This document shows positions 11,230 to 20,808 of a DNA stretch of 64,000 nt, in pieces (positions within the stretch are counted from its first letter, which is position 1; each line of letters begins with the position of its first letter). This DNA comes from Neoscytalidium dimidiatum (lineage: Eukaryota > Ascomycota > Dothideomycetes > Botryosphaeriales > Botryosphaeriaceae). The translations under genes and the position numbers were made by a program. The notes beneath the pieces were generated by a model that had not been told where the DNA came from, searched no databases, and was given only the letters and a program-made list of their open reading frames with translations. Location of the stretch: the NCBI GenBank assembly GCA_037367355.1, contig CM074697.1, forward strand, positions 4,030,001 to 4,094,000, given 5' to 3'.

Positions 11230-12230
11230 TCACAGCCGGCAGCACAGACAGAGGGTGCGGGTCCCGGCGGGCGGTTCGGGTCGGGGGAACCCAGGATGGA
11301 GACGGCGGGGAACGGCGGGGGGCAGGTTGTCCGTCAGGGATCGTGTTGAGGTTGCCGACGCCGTGGATGAGGGCGCGGCCGGAGGTCGGCGGAGGCGCGC
11401 TCGACGGGCGCGGTGTGGTCCGGCTCGATATGCTGGGGCTGGGTCACGTAGGCCGGGTATCATGCCCAGCAGGCCGTAGACTTTGTCACGCGGGTCTTGC
11501 TCGTGGGCGAGCTTGCCGAGCATGAGGAGCAGGCTGCGCGCGTGCACGTCGGCTTTCTTCTGTTCTTCTGCGGTGCGGGCTGTGGACGGGCGCTCTTGGT
11601 GCCGCACGGCGAGCTCCATCAGCTTGAGGATCTGCCATACAGACCATCTCTTTCTGAGCGCGCCGGCGAGGTTGGTTGCAAAGGCGAGTAAGTTACGTAG
11701 CGGGATCAGACTGAAGACGTAGGGCGCGAGGAGTAGCGAGGCCTTGGATGGGCCTAACACTTCTCTTGAACGAATCATGTGCTTTTCCAGTGTGTGAAGG
11801 TGGCCAGCGGGTCGACGGCGGTGCGGAGCGCGGAACGGTGTAGCGGATCTTGCATGTACTACTCGACGGCCTGTTTCATAGCTGTGTCGTCCACACAGCG
11901 CGAGATAAGAGTCTTTAGTTCCAGCATGCTGGCGGCATCATCGTCAGCTTCGGACAGCTTTCCCAGCCAGGTGGTTACGACCAGAGTGTTGCCGAAGATG
12001 TTACCCATGCGGCGAACCTATCATCCACGCTCTTCCAAGTCGTTCTGGTCGATGCGGATTGCGTCGACCCATAACTTCAGGCCGTTGGCGTAGTCCGGGT
12101 GGCGGGCGAAACGGCGCGGTGCAGCTTCTAGGTTGGGACCGACAGGGAAGATGTGGCCGTTCAGCAGGATGGGCCTCTTTTGCCACCGATCACCCCAGGT
12201 GTAGCTTGATGCGCCGAGTCACCCCACGCG
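11230..12230 (-). pseudogene. Degenerate HET-domain (heterokaryon incompatibility) gene
   Basis: The HET domain of fungal allorecognition proteins is readable in order on the minus strand. SSYTWGDRWQKRPILLNG starts near 12209, then HPDYANGLKLWVDAIRIDQ, NDLEERG, RRMGNIFGNTLVVTTWLG and LHRSALRTAVDPLATFTHW. In that single frame there are stops at 12021-12023 (TGA), 12018-12020 (TAG), 11859-11861 (TAG) and 11775-11777 (TGA). A frameshift then gives REVLGPSKASLLLAPYVF and EQDPRDKVYGLLGMIPG near 11530-11460, and a further shift gives ALIHGVGNLNTIPDG near 11365. Two stops sit where conserved R/W and Q residues are expected, compatible with CGA/TGG to TGA and CAG to TAG transitions. The gene is non-functional as sequenced. 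Confidence 0.85.
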
Positions 12231-13448
12231 AAACGGTGGTATCGGGGATGAGCGGAGGGGCGGTCCGGCGGAGCAACGTTGCCTCTCGTGGGACTGCTGC
12301 TTGAATTGTGTCGGTCGTTGGTCTTGTTGTGCCAGGAATCGTAGCTGCAGCGGCGCGACAGAGGCGGTGTTCTCATGATGAACGGCTTGTACTCGTCCAA
12401 GCGTGGCGTACTCCAGACTGCAACAGATGCGGCCAGCATGCTCGGCCGATACCGGTGTGGGTGCAGAAGACTCCTCAAGTTTTAAAATGAGAAAACATGA
12501 ATCTCGTTGCGTACTTCGTCCAGCGGCCAGTAGAATAATTCGAAGACACATTCCGTTATTGCGACAATGAAAAGCTGAGAAACGAGGTAGATTTTTCGTC
12601 AGCCGCGTCGTGTGGAGGCTGCGCGGCTGCTACAAGGCCGTGTAGTGCACGAACAAGCACACACTATACCGGAAGCAGCACTCTACTTCAGCGACCCGAA
12701 ATTTGCAACTAAAAACGTTAGTCCTTCAATCGAGCACTTCATGATTTCGAGGCAAAAGAAAATTGCGTCGCTACATGTGGTTGCTAGACCTAGGGGATAC
12801 AATCAGCTCGAAACTTACAAAGACAGGCGTTAGGGAAACGCGCTCGCGATATTCATTTACACCGATCGTTTTCCGAGGTAGAAAGCTCGAACAGTGCCGC
12901 TCCAGCGAAAGAGTTATGACTTGTCTGGTTCTAGCCTGTTTACAGATATTCTATCCCCACGCACTGCTATATATATAGCTGAGCGAAGTTTTGTAATGGA
13001 GCTATATTCTATCATGAGTTTTCCTCGCGATTCCTCCACACCAAGTTAATTATCCACCATATAAGCTAGAAGTGAGAGAGCCAGACTTCACTTAGCTGAC
13101 CTACGGTGGACTTCACATCCGCTCTGTGCCCTGCCAGCTTAAGCACTGCCGTCGCTTCACAAGTCACGGTCAACTATGCAGACTTTATACACTCGTCGCT
13201 TAGCCACCTACCTTGAAGCGTTCGACGCCCGCACTTGCCCTTGTGTCAACACATTCACCTTGTGCGCACGAGGCATCTCAATAGCGTACTACGGTCACTT
13301 ACAATCTCGCATCCAGACCGGCGCCAGGACCTTTTAACCTCGTCAGTCCCAATTACTTCCCGCGAAATCCCTACCACTTCCATCAAAAACACGCACAACC
13401 ACGATCTAATCGAAACCCCTGCTGACCACCGTGCTCCCACCAACAACA
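12231..13448. other. Intergenic region
   Basis: Between the HET pseudogene and the 2EXR-like gene. The HET 5' end may have extended to ~12560 but nothing aligns with confidence. 12560-13000 is AT-rich with a TATATATA run at ~12970. 13200-13440 is C/T-rich and is probably the leader of the next gene. Confidence 0.45.
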
Positions 13449-13759
13449 ATGAGCGGGCCGCCGCGCAATACCTGCAGAACGCAGACAGACCGCTCCAGCG
13501 TACTCAAGGAACCCAGCTCTACTGTCTGTCAACCTCCTCCCACACACAGCCAACCTCACCTACGCAGCACTTCCAACCCTAACGCGCAGTACAGCAGACC
13601 CCGTGCAACGACGCCCGCGGCCTGGCCGACCTGCCCGCCGAAGTGCGCCTCATGATCTGGGCTCCGCTCTTCACCATCGGCGAGATCACCTTCGACGCGG
13701 TCGCATGCGGCACGCCGACCAGGCGTCAATGCCCCGCCCACTCCTCGTGCAGCGACGAC

Positions 13760-13790
<31 letters not shown>

Positions 13791-14824
13791 ACAGGAAGAG
13801 GAGGTGGAAGGTCAACGTGCCCGTCCGCGCCCCGCTGCAGCTGCTGCGCATCAACCGCGCCATGCACGGCGAGATCGCGGAGATCTTCTACGGCAGGAAC
13901 GCGTGGCGCTTCCCGTCGCCCATGGGCTGGGCGGCGCTCGACTGCTGGCTCATCACCGTCGGACCGCGCCACTGCCGCTTCGTGCGGCACGTCGCCGTCC
14001 ACGCGCCGTTCCGGAGCCGGCGCCCGCCGCGACTCGTCGACGACGGCCGCCCGGACGAGGGCGCCGAGTGGGGCTTCTTCGACGGGCAGTGGACGGGCTC
14101 GTCCGTCCGCGCGTTCGAGCGCGCGGTCGTCGGCGCGCGAGGCATGCGCGCCGGCGCGCTGCTGCTGGAGTCCGCGGCCGGTGCGCAGCAGCAGCAGCAG
14201 CAGCAGCAGCAGCCGCCGCACGGCGTCGTCCCGCCGGACGGGCTGCTCGAGGACGCCGTCTTCGAGCGCGTGCGCGACGGCTTGCGGGACCGCTTGCCCA
14301 TATGGTGGACGCACGACCGCGTCTTCTGGGAGGTCTGCGGGCGGCTGGCCGCGGCTGGGGGCCTGAGGCGCCTGGACGTTGTCCTGCCGGTCGACTTCAT
14401 GGTGCACGGCGGCGACGGTGAGGGCTTTCATGGGAGGTGCCTCGGTGGCTGTCATGGCGCGTTGCTGATGGGCATGGCTCATTGCATGAAGGAACACCGG
14501 GATGTGTTCTACTGGGAGAGCCTGGACCGTTTGAGAGCCGCTATCCCGGGCATGGAGACGTCCTTCCTCATTGACCATGGCCGACGGATAGAGAGTGCGC
14601 TCGAGCTGTTCCCACCTTGGATGCAACAGATCTTTATGGAGTGGCAGCTTATGGAAGCAGCGGAGCATACGTGCTCCATCGCCGAAGCGAGAAGGAGGCA
14701 CTACAAGGTCGGACACAGCTGGCAGAATGCGAAGCTCGAGCGCGTCGTGACGCCCCATGACGACGAGGAGGCTTTGGTGGAAGAGTTCCCTGGTTGGGTG
14801 GCCTGGTTCGCTGCGAACTCTTGA
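13449..14824 (+). CDS. 2EXR/F-box-like fungal protein with Ser and Gln homopolymers
   Basis: Function unknown; related proteins carry an F-box-like/2EXR N-terminal motif and are thought to act in protein-protein interaction. Proposed exons are 13449-13499 and 13598-14824 (intron GTACTC..CTAAC..CAG, 98 bp, phase 0), giving 425 aa. Without the intron the conserved frame has no ATG, since it opens after a stop at 13580. Motifs: ARGLADLPAEVRLMIWAPLF (~residue 25), LLRINRAMHGEIAEIFYGRN, HCRFVRHVAVHAPF, FWEVCGRLAAAGGLRRLDVV and HYKVGHSWQNAKLERVVTPH near the end. A Ser tract (~residue 75-85) and a nine-Gln tract are encoded by CAG/AGC repeats. Base composition is very GC-rich, in contrast to the AT-rich broken paralogue at 9404. 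The first exon is the weakest part of the model. Confidence 0.65.
13759..13792 (+). repeat. (CAG)n trinucleotide repeat coding for serine
   Basis: Near-perfect CAG/AGC repeat, one interrupting TAG triplet out of frame, read as AGC (Ser) in the 2EXR-like gene. Length polymorphism between strains is likely. Confidence 0.85.
14186..14213 (+). repeat. (CAG)9 repeat coding for polyglutamine
   Basis: Nine CAG codons in the 2EXR-like gene, giving a Gln tract preceding PPHGVVPPDG. Confidence 0.9.
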
Positions 14825-17304
14825 GCCACTGACTGAGCGCGATTCGCAACTGCGGGCCTCGAGAGGAAGAGACACTGCACTGGCGGCGGGGGATGCTGAC
14901 ATTCAAAGCCGCGCGGACTTGAGAGTGAGAAGAGGTTGCGTCTGACTATTCGCCGAAAAGGCCGACCAGTAACGTAGGGAATCGCCGGTTCCATCGCCAT
15001 CTGCTAATTGGAGCGAGGAGTTTTCGGCTTGGCGCATCACTTAGAGGTAGTCTATTCAGAAGTGTGAAGAGGGATTCAGGGTCATTATTGAACGGACTAT
15101 TATACAAAAGCGGCCGCTTTAGGCTCGAATTGGAACGTCTTGCGGGCCGGATCGTGGACGGCCACACGTTGACTGCAGATTATCACGATGGTATACGTGG
15201 ACTGACGTTGCGGGACAGAATGCTGCTCACAGTGACTTTCTCCTGCAAGGAACCGGTCTAGCGGGCTCGAATCCGCTTTGCACGCTCTTCAATGTGGTCG
15301 CGCTGTCGTTGCGCGGCTTCGCGATCCGAAAAGGGTACGAAGGACATTCCAGGCCCTTGTTTCAGAGGCAGATCACGACGCTGAAACAACGGAGGTGGGA
15401 AAGGGGAAACCTCTAATGCAGGAACTGCCATATAGACTAGACAACTATGATAGCAAGACTGTAATCACTGCAGAAATGGAAGCTGTGCTCGGAGCGAGCG
15501 TCGCGTAGGGCGGTGCGGACTTATTGGGAAGTCATTGATGGAGTGCAGCAGCAGGAGCGCATTCGCTAAAGTTAGAAACAGGCAGGCTACGGAATTGGAG
15601 GCGGTGGGGTGAAGTGTTCTTGGCCCGGCGAGACTCGTGGTCAAGGAGGCGGAGGAGATTGGAATGTCGCAACGAGAGGCACGGCCACAACGCTGGGAAA
15701 GAAGGAGAGGCACAGTTTGCCAGTTCAGGATCGGAGGCGGTTGGGAGGCCCGGACCAAGCCACATTCCTCGTCAGGCGGCGGTCGGGCGCCTCTGGAAGG
15801 GCGTCCTTGGCCTATCAGTTTGCCAGACAAGCAGGTTGGATTGACACACGGCTAGCGGCACGGGAGGCCGAAGCATTGGCGGTGTTCCAACCAGGCGCAG
15901 CAAAAGCAAACTGGTGGCCGGCCGCAACGCCTCGCAGCGCGCGTCAGCCGGCAACGTCACGCCCGCCCACTCCTTGCGCATCCGCCGCCGGACTGACTGC
16001 GTGATCAACGGCTCGCTTCAGACCCAGTCGCGCGGCGCACGGCGCGCGAGCAGCAGACGGCAAGCAGCAGAGGCTGAGAGCGAATGGCTATGCGCGCGCC
16101 GGAGGGATTGGGGGGGGGGGAGCACAATTGGAGAGGGTCCATCCGTGGTGAGTTCAGACTTGGCGGACAGCTTGGAGCAAATGCGATTAGTGTATACGGA
16201 GGGATCTACATCGAGCAGACAGGTGCGCAGGGAGGTCCACAGCCACTGGTCGGCGGGAGGCTCTTCGCGATTGCTGGTCTGCTCAAAGAGGCAAGAGAGG
16301 TGCGTCTTTTTCGCAAAAGTCGGTGGCGTGCGCCCCACGGGGACCGCATCGGGGGAGGCAGCTGGCAATCGGCCGGGTCGGAGAGGGGAGCAAGCAATAA
16401 TAATGGGCTCATCATACGAAGTCTCTTTGGCGGGTTGGAGATGGATGAGCTAATTTCCTTCCGGCGGCTCCACTGGGCTGCTCTGGCACTCTGACTCGGG
16501 TGGCGAGGATTCGTATTGTTTCGCGCGACATTCCGTGCTGACGGGGTGGGATGGAGGCTCACGGAACGCGGAGGAGTGACGAGGGCGGCTAAGGCCGAGA
16601 GGGTGGGTGGATTTGGGTCGGCTTGGGGGGGCGCGCGGCGCTGCGGTGCGCTGCGGTGCGCTGCGGTGCGCTGCGGTGCGGCCGAGATCCGTGCAGAGGG
16701 AGAGAGGGTGGATGCAGCGGAGCGGAACAGCAGGAGCGCTCTTGGAAATTGAGATTGCGACGTCACGGAGCAGTTCATGCCATCGTCTGCGCTTCTCTCT
16801 CGGAGGCGCACACTGAGGCCAGCTGCTGCCCCTAAGCCCCTTTACGCGCCTTAGGTAAGCCGGGGCCTGCAACCCTGAATGGCCAAGCTCGACCTGCGCC
16901 TGCGCCTGCGCTTTCCATCAACCACCACGCCGCGAGCCTGAACTCAACACTCGCCCGCGCCAGCACCCGCGCGCACAACAATTCGCCTCCCATCGCTCCG
17001 CCGCCGCCTGCCATCCAAGCGTCGCGCGCGCTGCTGATCTCCCGCGCCCGCCGCCGCTCCGGGCCCGGCTGCTTCGACGCGTCGCGTTCTGTGTTTTCGC
17101 TTGGCATTCTGGCCCAGTCAAGAGTGAACCCAGCCGCCACCTGACACAACCCACTCCAACCTCACCTCATGCCATCGCCATCGCTCGCGCCCTCGAGCAA
17201 TGGTTTCCCATCAGAACACCCTGCTTAGCTATTTTCCTTCTCTTCCCACCCGCTCTCCCTCCCACCACACTCCCCTCCACAGCCCGCATTCCACCGCAAA
17301 CGAC
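14825..17304. other. Intergenic region and leader of the basic nuclear protein gene
   Basis: About 2.5 kb. Several open frames on both strands at 15600-16870 have no domain and overlap each other; all are treated as chance in GC-rich DNA. A perfect decamer tandem repeat lies at 16641-16680. From ~16870 to 17300 the plus strand is C/T-rich, like a fungal 5' leader. Confidence 0.5.
16641..16680. repeat. Tandem repeat, 4 perfect copies of CTGCGGTGCG
   Basis: Four head-to-tail 10-bp units ending in GGCCG. The 10-bp period equals one helical turn, so identical faces recur. No function is known. Confidence 0.9.
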
Positions 17305-18684
17305 ATGTCTCACAGCCCGCCCGCCGAAGACTCCAAGCCGCGCGCTTGTTCCGTCGTCTCGGCCAGCACCGTGGCTGCCGACGAGTCCGGCCGCAAGAAT
17401 CGCAAGGGCTCGCGCGCAAAGCACAGCTGGGAGTACGTTCCCGTCGATCCCGCCGAGGACGAGGCCCCGCCGGCCAACGCGAGCAGGCTGGAGAAGGAGC
17501 TCTTTAGCTCTTTCACCAACAACTTCCTGACCGGCCAAGGCCGTCGCACAAGGGCCGCCGCCATCCACGCCTCCCAGAACTTCCACGAGCACTCGGGCTC
17601 CGAGCTCTCCCAGTCTTCCCATTCTCACCCCGCCTCGGAAAGCGCTTTTTCCACCGCCACCACCACCACCAACACCGCCGCCTCGCCTGCGAGCTCGCCC
17701 GCGCCGCCCTCAGCGCCGACCGGCAGCCGCAAGCGAAAGGATTCGGCCGCTCCCACGTCAGATTCTCACAGGAAAAGGCCCAAAACCTCAACTCCTGCTC
17801 CATCCGCTACTTCCGACCCACTCTCCACCGCCGCCCCAGTGACCGCCGCTGCCTCCGTGCCAGCCCCGTCGCCTCCGCCGCACCAGGCTCCGGCCGTCCA
17901 GCGCGCTCAGTCTGCGCATCCGGACAGGTCTGCTGCATCTGCCTGGACATCACGTGCAGCCGATGGCCAAGCCAAGGACTCAGGCAAGCGCAAGTCGACC
18001 GTCTTTGACGACGCGACCAACAAGACCAAGACCAACAAGAAGACAGACTCCAAGCCTTCTCCAGCACCGGACCCGTTCGAAATCAACCGCAAGCGCAAGT
18101 CCTCGCCCGCAGCCGACAAGATGGCCCCCAAGGTGAAGAAGGCCAAGACCGCCAACGCCGCCGCCGACGCGACGAAGTCGGCCAAGGCGGCAGCCATTCA
18201 GAAGCGCGATTCTCTCCTTCAGGAAGACGTCTACGCGCAAAATCTATCGTGGTCGAGCGACGCGCACCAGAAATCGCACGCGCCCACGCCCAACGGCCAG
18301 CGCCATCAGACTCACAGCAAAAGCCATCATAAGCAACAGCACCACCCAGTGCAGCGCGTTAGCAACTACTCACCCACGCGCGCACAGCTCGCCGAGCAGC
18401 TGGAAGAAATCACTCACCGCGGCATCGCCGGCGGTCCTGCTAATTACTCGAGCTTGCGTGAGTACAGAGCCGCATGTGCAGCCGAGGCGGCATGGCAGGA
18501 ACGCGACCAGGAAGTCGTGGAGCGGATGCTGGATAATCCGCGCGTCATCGAGGTGTTGAAGAGGTTGCGGGAGCTAAATGCTGAAATTGCGGCAGAGAGG
18601 ACAGGTGCAAAGGGTATGGGGAAGGGCCACGCTAAGGGCGGACGCAAGAGGAAGGTGACGGACGATTTGATGGATGGAGATTAG
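17305..18684 (+). CDS. Hypothetical basic, disordered, probably nuclear protein
   Basis: Uninterrupted frame of 459 aa from ATG 17305 (an in-frame ATG at 17200 would give 494 aa, but its extra 35 residues are coded by C/T-rich leader-like DNA). I recognise no family. The protein is rich in Ser, Ala, Pro, Lys and Thr. A more ordered N-terminal segment reads KHSWEYVPVDPAEDEAPP then RLEKELFSSFTNNFLTGQGR. Several basic clusters resemble nuclear localisation signals: SRKRKDSAAP, HRKRPKT, INRKRKSS and GGRKRKV. A conserved-looking C-terminal block, residues ~375-440, includes YSPTRAQLAEQLEEITHRG and EVVERMLDNPRVIEVLKRLR, the latter probably helical. Third-position GC bias and length support a real gene. 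A chromatin or transcription role is only a guess from the basic, nuclear character. Confidence 0.7.
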   Translation: MSHSPPAEDSKPRACSVVSASTVAADESGRKNRKGSRAKHSWEYVPVDPAEDEAPPANASRLEKELFSSFTNNFLTGQGRRTRAAAIHASQNFHEHSGSELSQSSHSHPASESAFSTATTTTNTAASPASSPAPPSAPTGSRKRKDSAAPTSDSHRKRPKTSTPAPSATSDPLSTAAPVTAAASVPAPSPPPHQAPAVQRAQSAHPDRSAASAWTSRAADGQAKDSGKRKSTVFDDATNKTKTNKKTDSKPSPAPDPFEINRKRKSSPAADKMAPKVKKAKTANAAADATKSAKAAAIQKRDSLLQEDVYAQNLSWSSDAHQKSHAPTPNGQRHQTHSKSHHKQQHHPVQRVSNYSPTRAQLAEQLEEITHRGIAGGPANYSSLREYRAACAAEAAWQERDQEVVERMLDNPRVIEVLKRLRELNAEIAAERTGAKGMGKGHAKGGRKRKVTDDLMDGD

Positions 18685-20755
18685 TCGGATGGTCGGATGA
18701 GGATGGGATTGGAGATTGGTTCCAAGAGGAAGGAGAGAGGCCACTAGGGACTGCAGAGTGCGAAGCTGACGACGATTATCACGACGATGAGACGGTTGAA
18801 TTGATTCAGCAAGCGAGTTGGACTTTATCTTTGCCGTTGAGGGGAGGTTTTCTTCGAGGAATTGTCTAAGTATTGGCAACGGAAGTTTGGCAGTGGCAAC
18901 GACGAGGGGAGTAAGCCGACACCAGGGGTTTTGATGAAGATTGTCGAGAGTGGAGGATCTTTTATTCGTCTCCAGACTGCTTTTGGAGAAGGAGGGCGCG
19001 ACGAGCAACCACCGGCACCTCCACAGATTGCCAGTCACACCACTTTGTTTCTTTTTTCCTGCTTTTTTTTTTCTCTCTCTTTCAGCTCTCTGTCCGAAGT
19101 TTCGACAAAAACGATATCCACCAATTGCGATAAACAAAGAATTTGGTTTTGTTTCGACTCCTTCTCAACAAGGCGCTGCTGGTTTTTGATTCTCCTTCTC
19201 GAGGTCACTTCTCTTTATTACCTTACCCCTCGTCTCTCGTTTGTAGGACGAGGCTTTAGCTAGGCGCGTGGTTCGGAGGGATTGACAGGTGAATTCGAGA
19301 AGACTGGACAACAAGGCGCCTCAAGGCAAAACAAATATGGCGTTCGTTATCATACGGATAGTGCGGGTCCTGACTTTACTAGGTTTTGCTTACGCGCTTA
19401 TGGAGAGCATGTAGCAGTAGATTTTTGAAAGAATGGTACTCTATATCTGAAGGCTGCGATGCTAGCTTGATGAAGTTCTTCCAGAGTGAGGTTTTCGATC
19501 ACGGCCGCCTGGACGCGGAATGCATGGCTTCGAGCCCGTTTGCCTTTTCAGCTAGTGCCTACACTGCTGCCTCGACGGCTGACGGAAATGACGTAGGGAC
19601 GAATGAAGCGGGGCGTCCTGTAGGCCACGAGGCTGTAGATGAGATCACTAGGCCTGTGCGTGCATTGCTAGGATGCAGGATCGACTTCCTCGTGTGCTGG
19701 CTTAACAATTCGCGAAGCTCACGTCTCCTCGGGATGACGGCGCGCGTTCCAAACTCTCCCCAGCGGCGAGAGATGAGGTGGGCGCAGCGCAGCGCAGCGG
19801 AGTGGCTCCTCGGTGCATCTGACAGGGCTGACCTATCGGGGATATTCCTACTCAGCTTATCGCAAGCCCATCTTACGTACGCCGCCCACCTTTTTCGCAG
19901 GAGTTCGTGCCTGATTCCCGATACTTTGCGCCGTTCCATCGTCTCTGGATGTTTGCCATTTTCCAACGTCCTCAAGGTGAAATTGCGGCTGCATACATTC
20001 CCCCGGAAGTATAATTTCCTGCCAGTTGTTCTCAACTCTAATCTCTCTCACTCTCACTCTCCTTCTCTTCCGCAACCCTGCCCCGGGGAAGAAGTCGAAA
20101 CGGAAGAAACCCACCGAAACTGGCCTCTTCTAATGAAGTATAATAATTTCTAGCGTGAGCTGCAATTACCGCTCACCACCGTAACGAATCGGCCAGCGAA
20201 GGGGGGAAAGGGGGAGCCCGTATTTTCTTTTCGGTGGCAGAACATCTCACCACTGAGAGAGCTTACTCTGCAGTGTGTGTGCGCCCTACCACCGAAAGCA
20301 CGCCACATCATCAGCGGCCCCCTCCCCCCCGCGTTACCACGGCGACAACGCGCGCGAACATCGGAACAGGAGATCACTGCAGACCACACGCTCGAGCGGC
20401 TCTCGCCTCTGTCACTCGTCACTGAGAGACGGGAATGAAGGGCGGAAAAAGAAAAAGGAAAAAAAAGAGGCTATGACGTCGCTGCCCATTGTGTCCAGCC
20501 CCTCCCCCTCCTCTCTCTCTCTCTCCACACACGCGCACACGCGCAGGAGGTAACCCGGTACCGGTCTGGACTTCCGTCGACAACCACGTTGCGGATGCAG
20601 CTTCGCTCCACGTGTTTTTATTTTTCTTCCCAGCCACTTCTTTTTATTTGTCTATCTATTTTTGGAAAAAGCGAAAGCTCGCCTTGATGGATTTCCCCCT
20701 CCTTTTTTTTTAAAAAAAAAAATATACAAGGTGAGTGCGAGTGCCGTCGCTGATC
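18685..20755. other. Gene-poor region
   Basis: The 3' flank of the basic protein gene, then no supported gene. A 255-codon open frame at 19386-20153 (plus) and its minus-strand counterpart have no recognisable domain. 20040-20070 and 20507-20530 are CT-microsatellite-like. Confidence 0.45.
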
Positions 20756-20808
20756 ATGTATGTATGTATGTATGTATGTATGTATGTATGTATGTATGTA
20801 TGTATGTA
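20756..20808. repeat. (ATGT)13 tetranucleotide microsatellite
   Basis: Thirteen uninterrupted ATGT units followed by TACGTACATACC. Any open frame through it (VCMYVCMY or YIHTYIHT) is an artefact of the repeat. Confidence 0.95.

Noticed and set aside
15255..15290. B-box-like GGCTCGAATCCG
   Set aside because: No A box at the right distance upstream and no acceptor-stem pairing.
19386..20153. 255-codon open frame on the plus strand
   Set aside because: No recognisable motif, mixed codon use and no good start context; kept as part of the gene-poor region.
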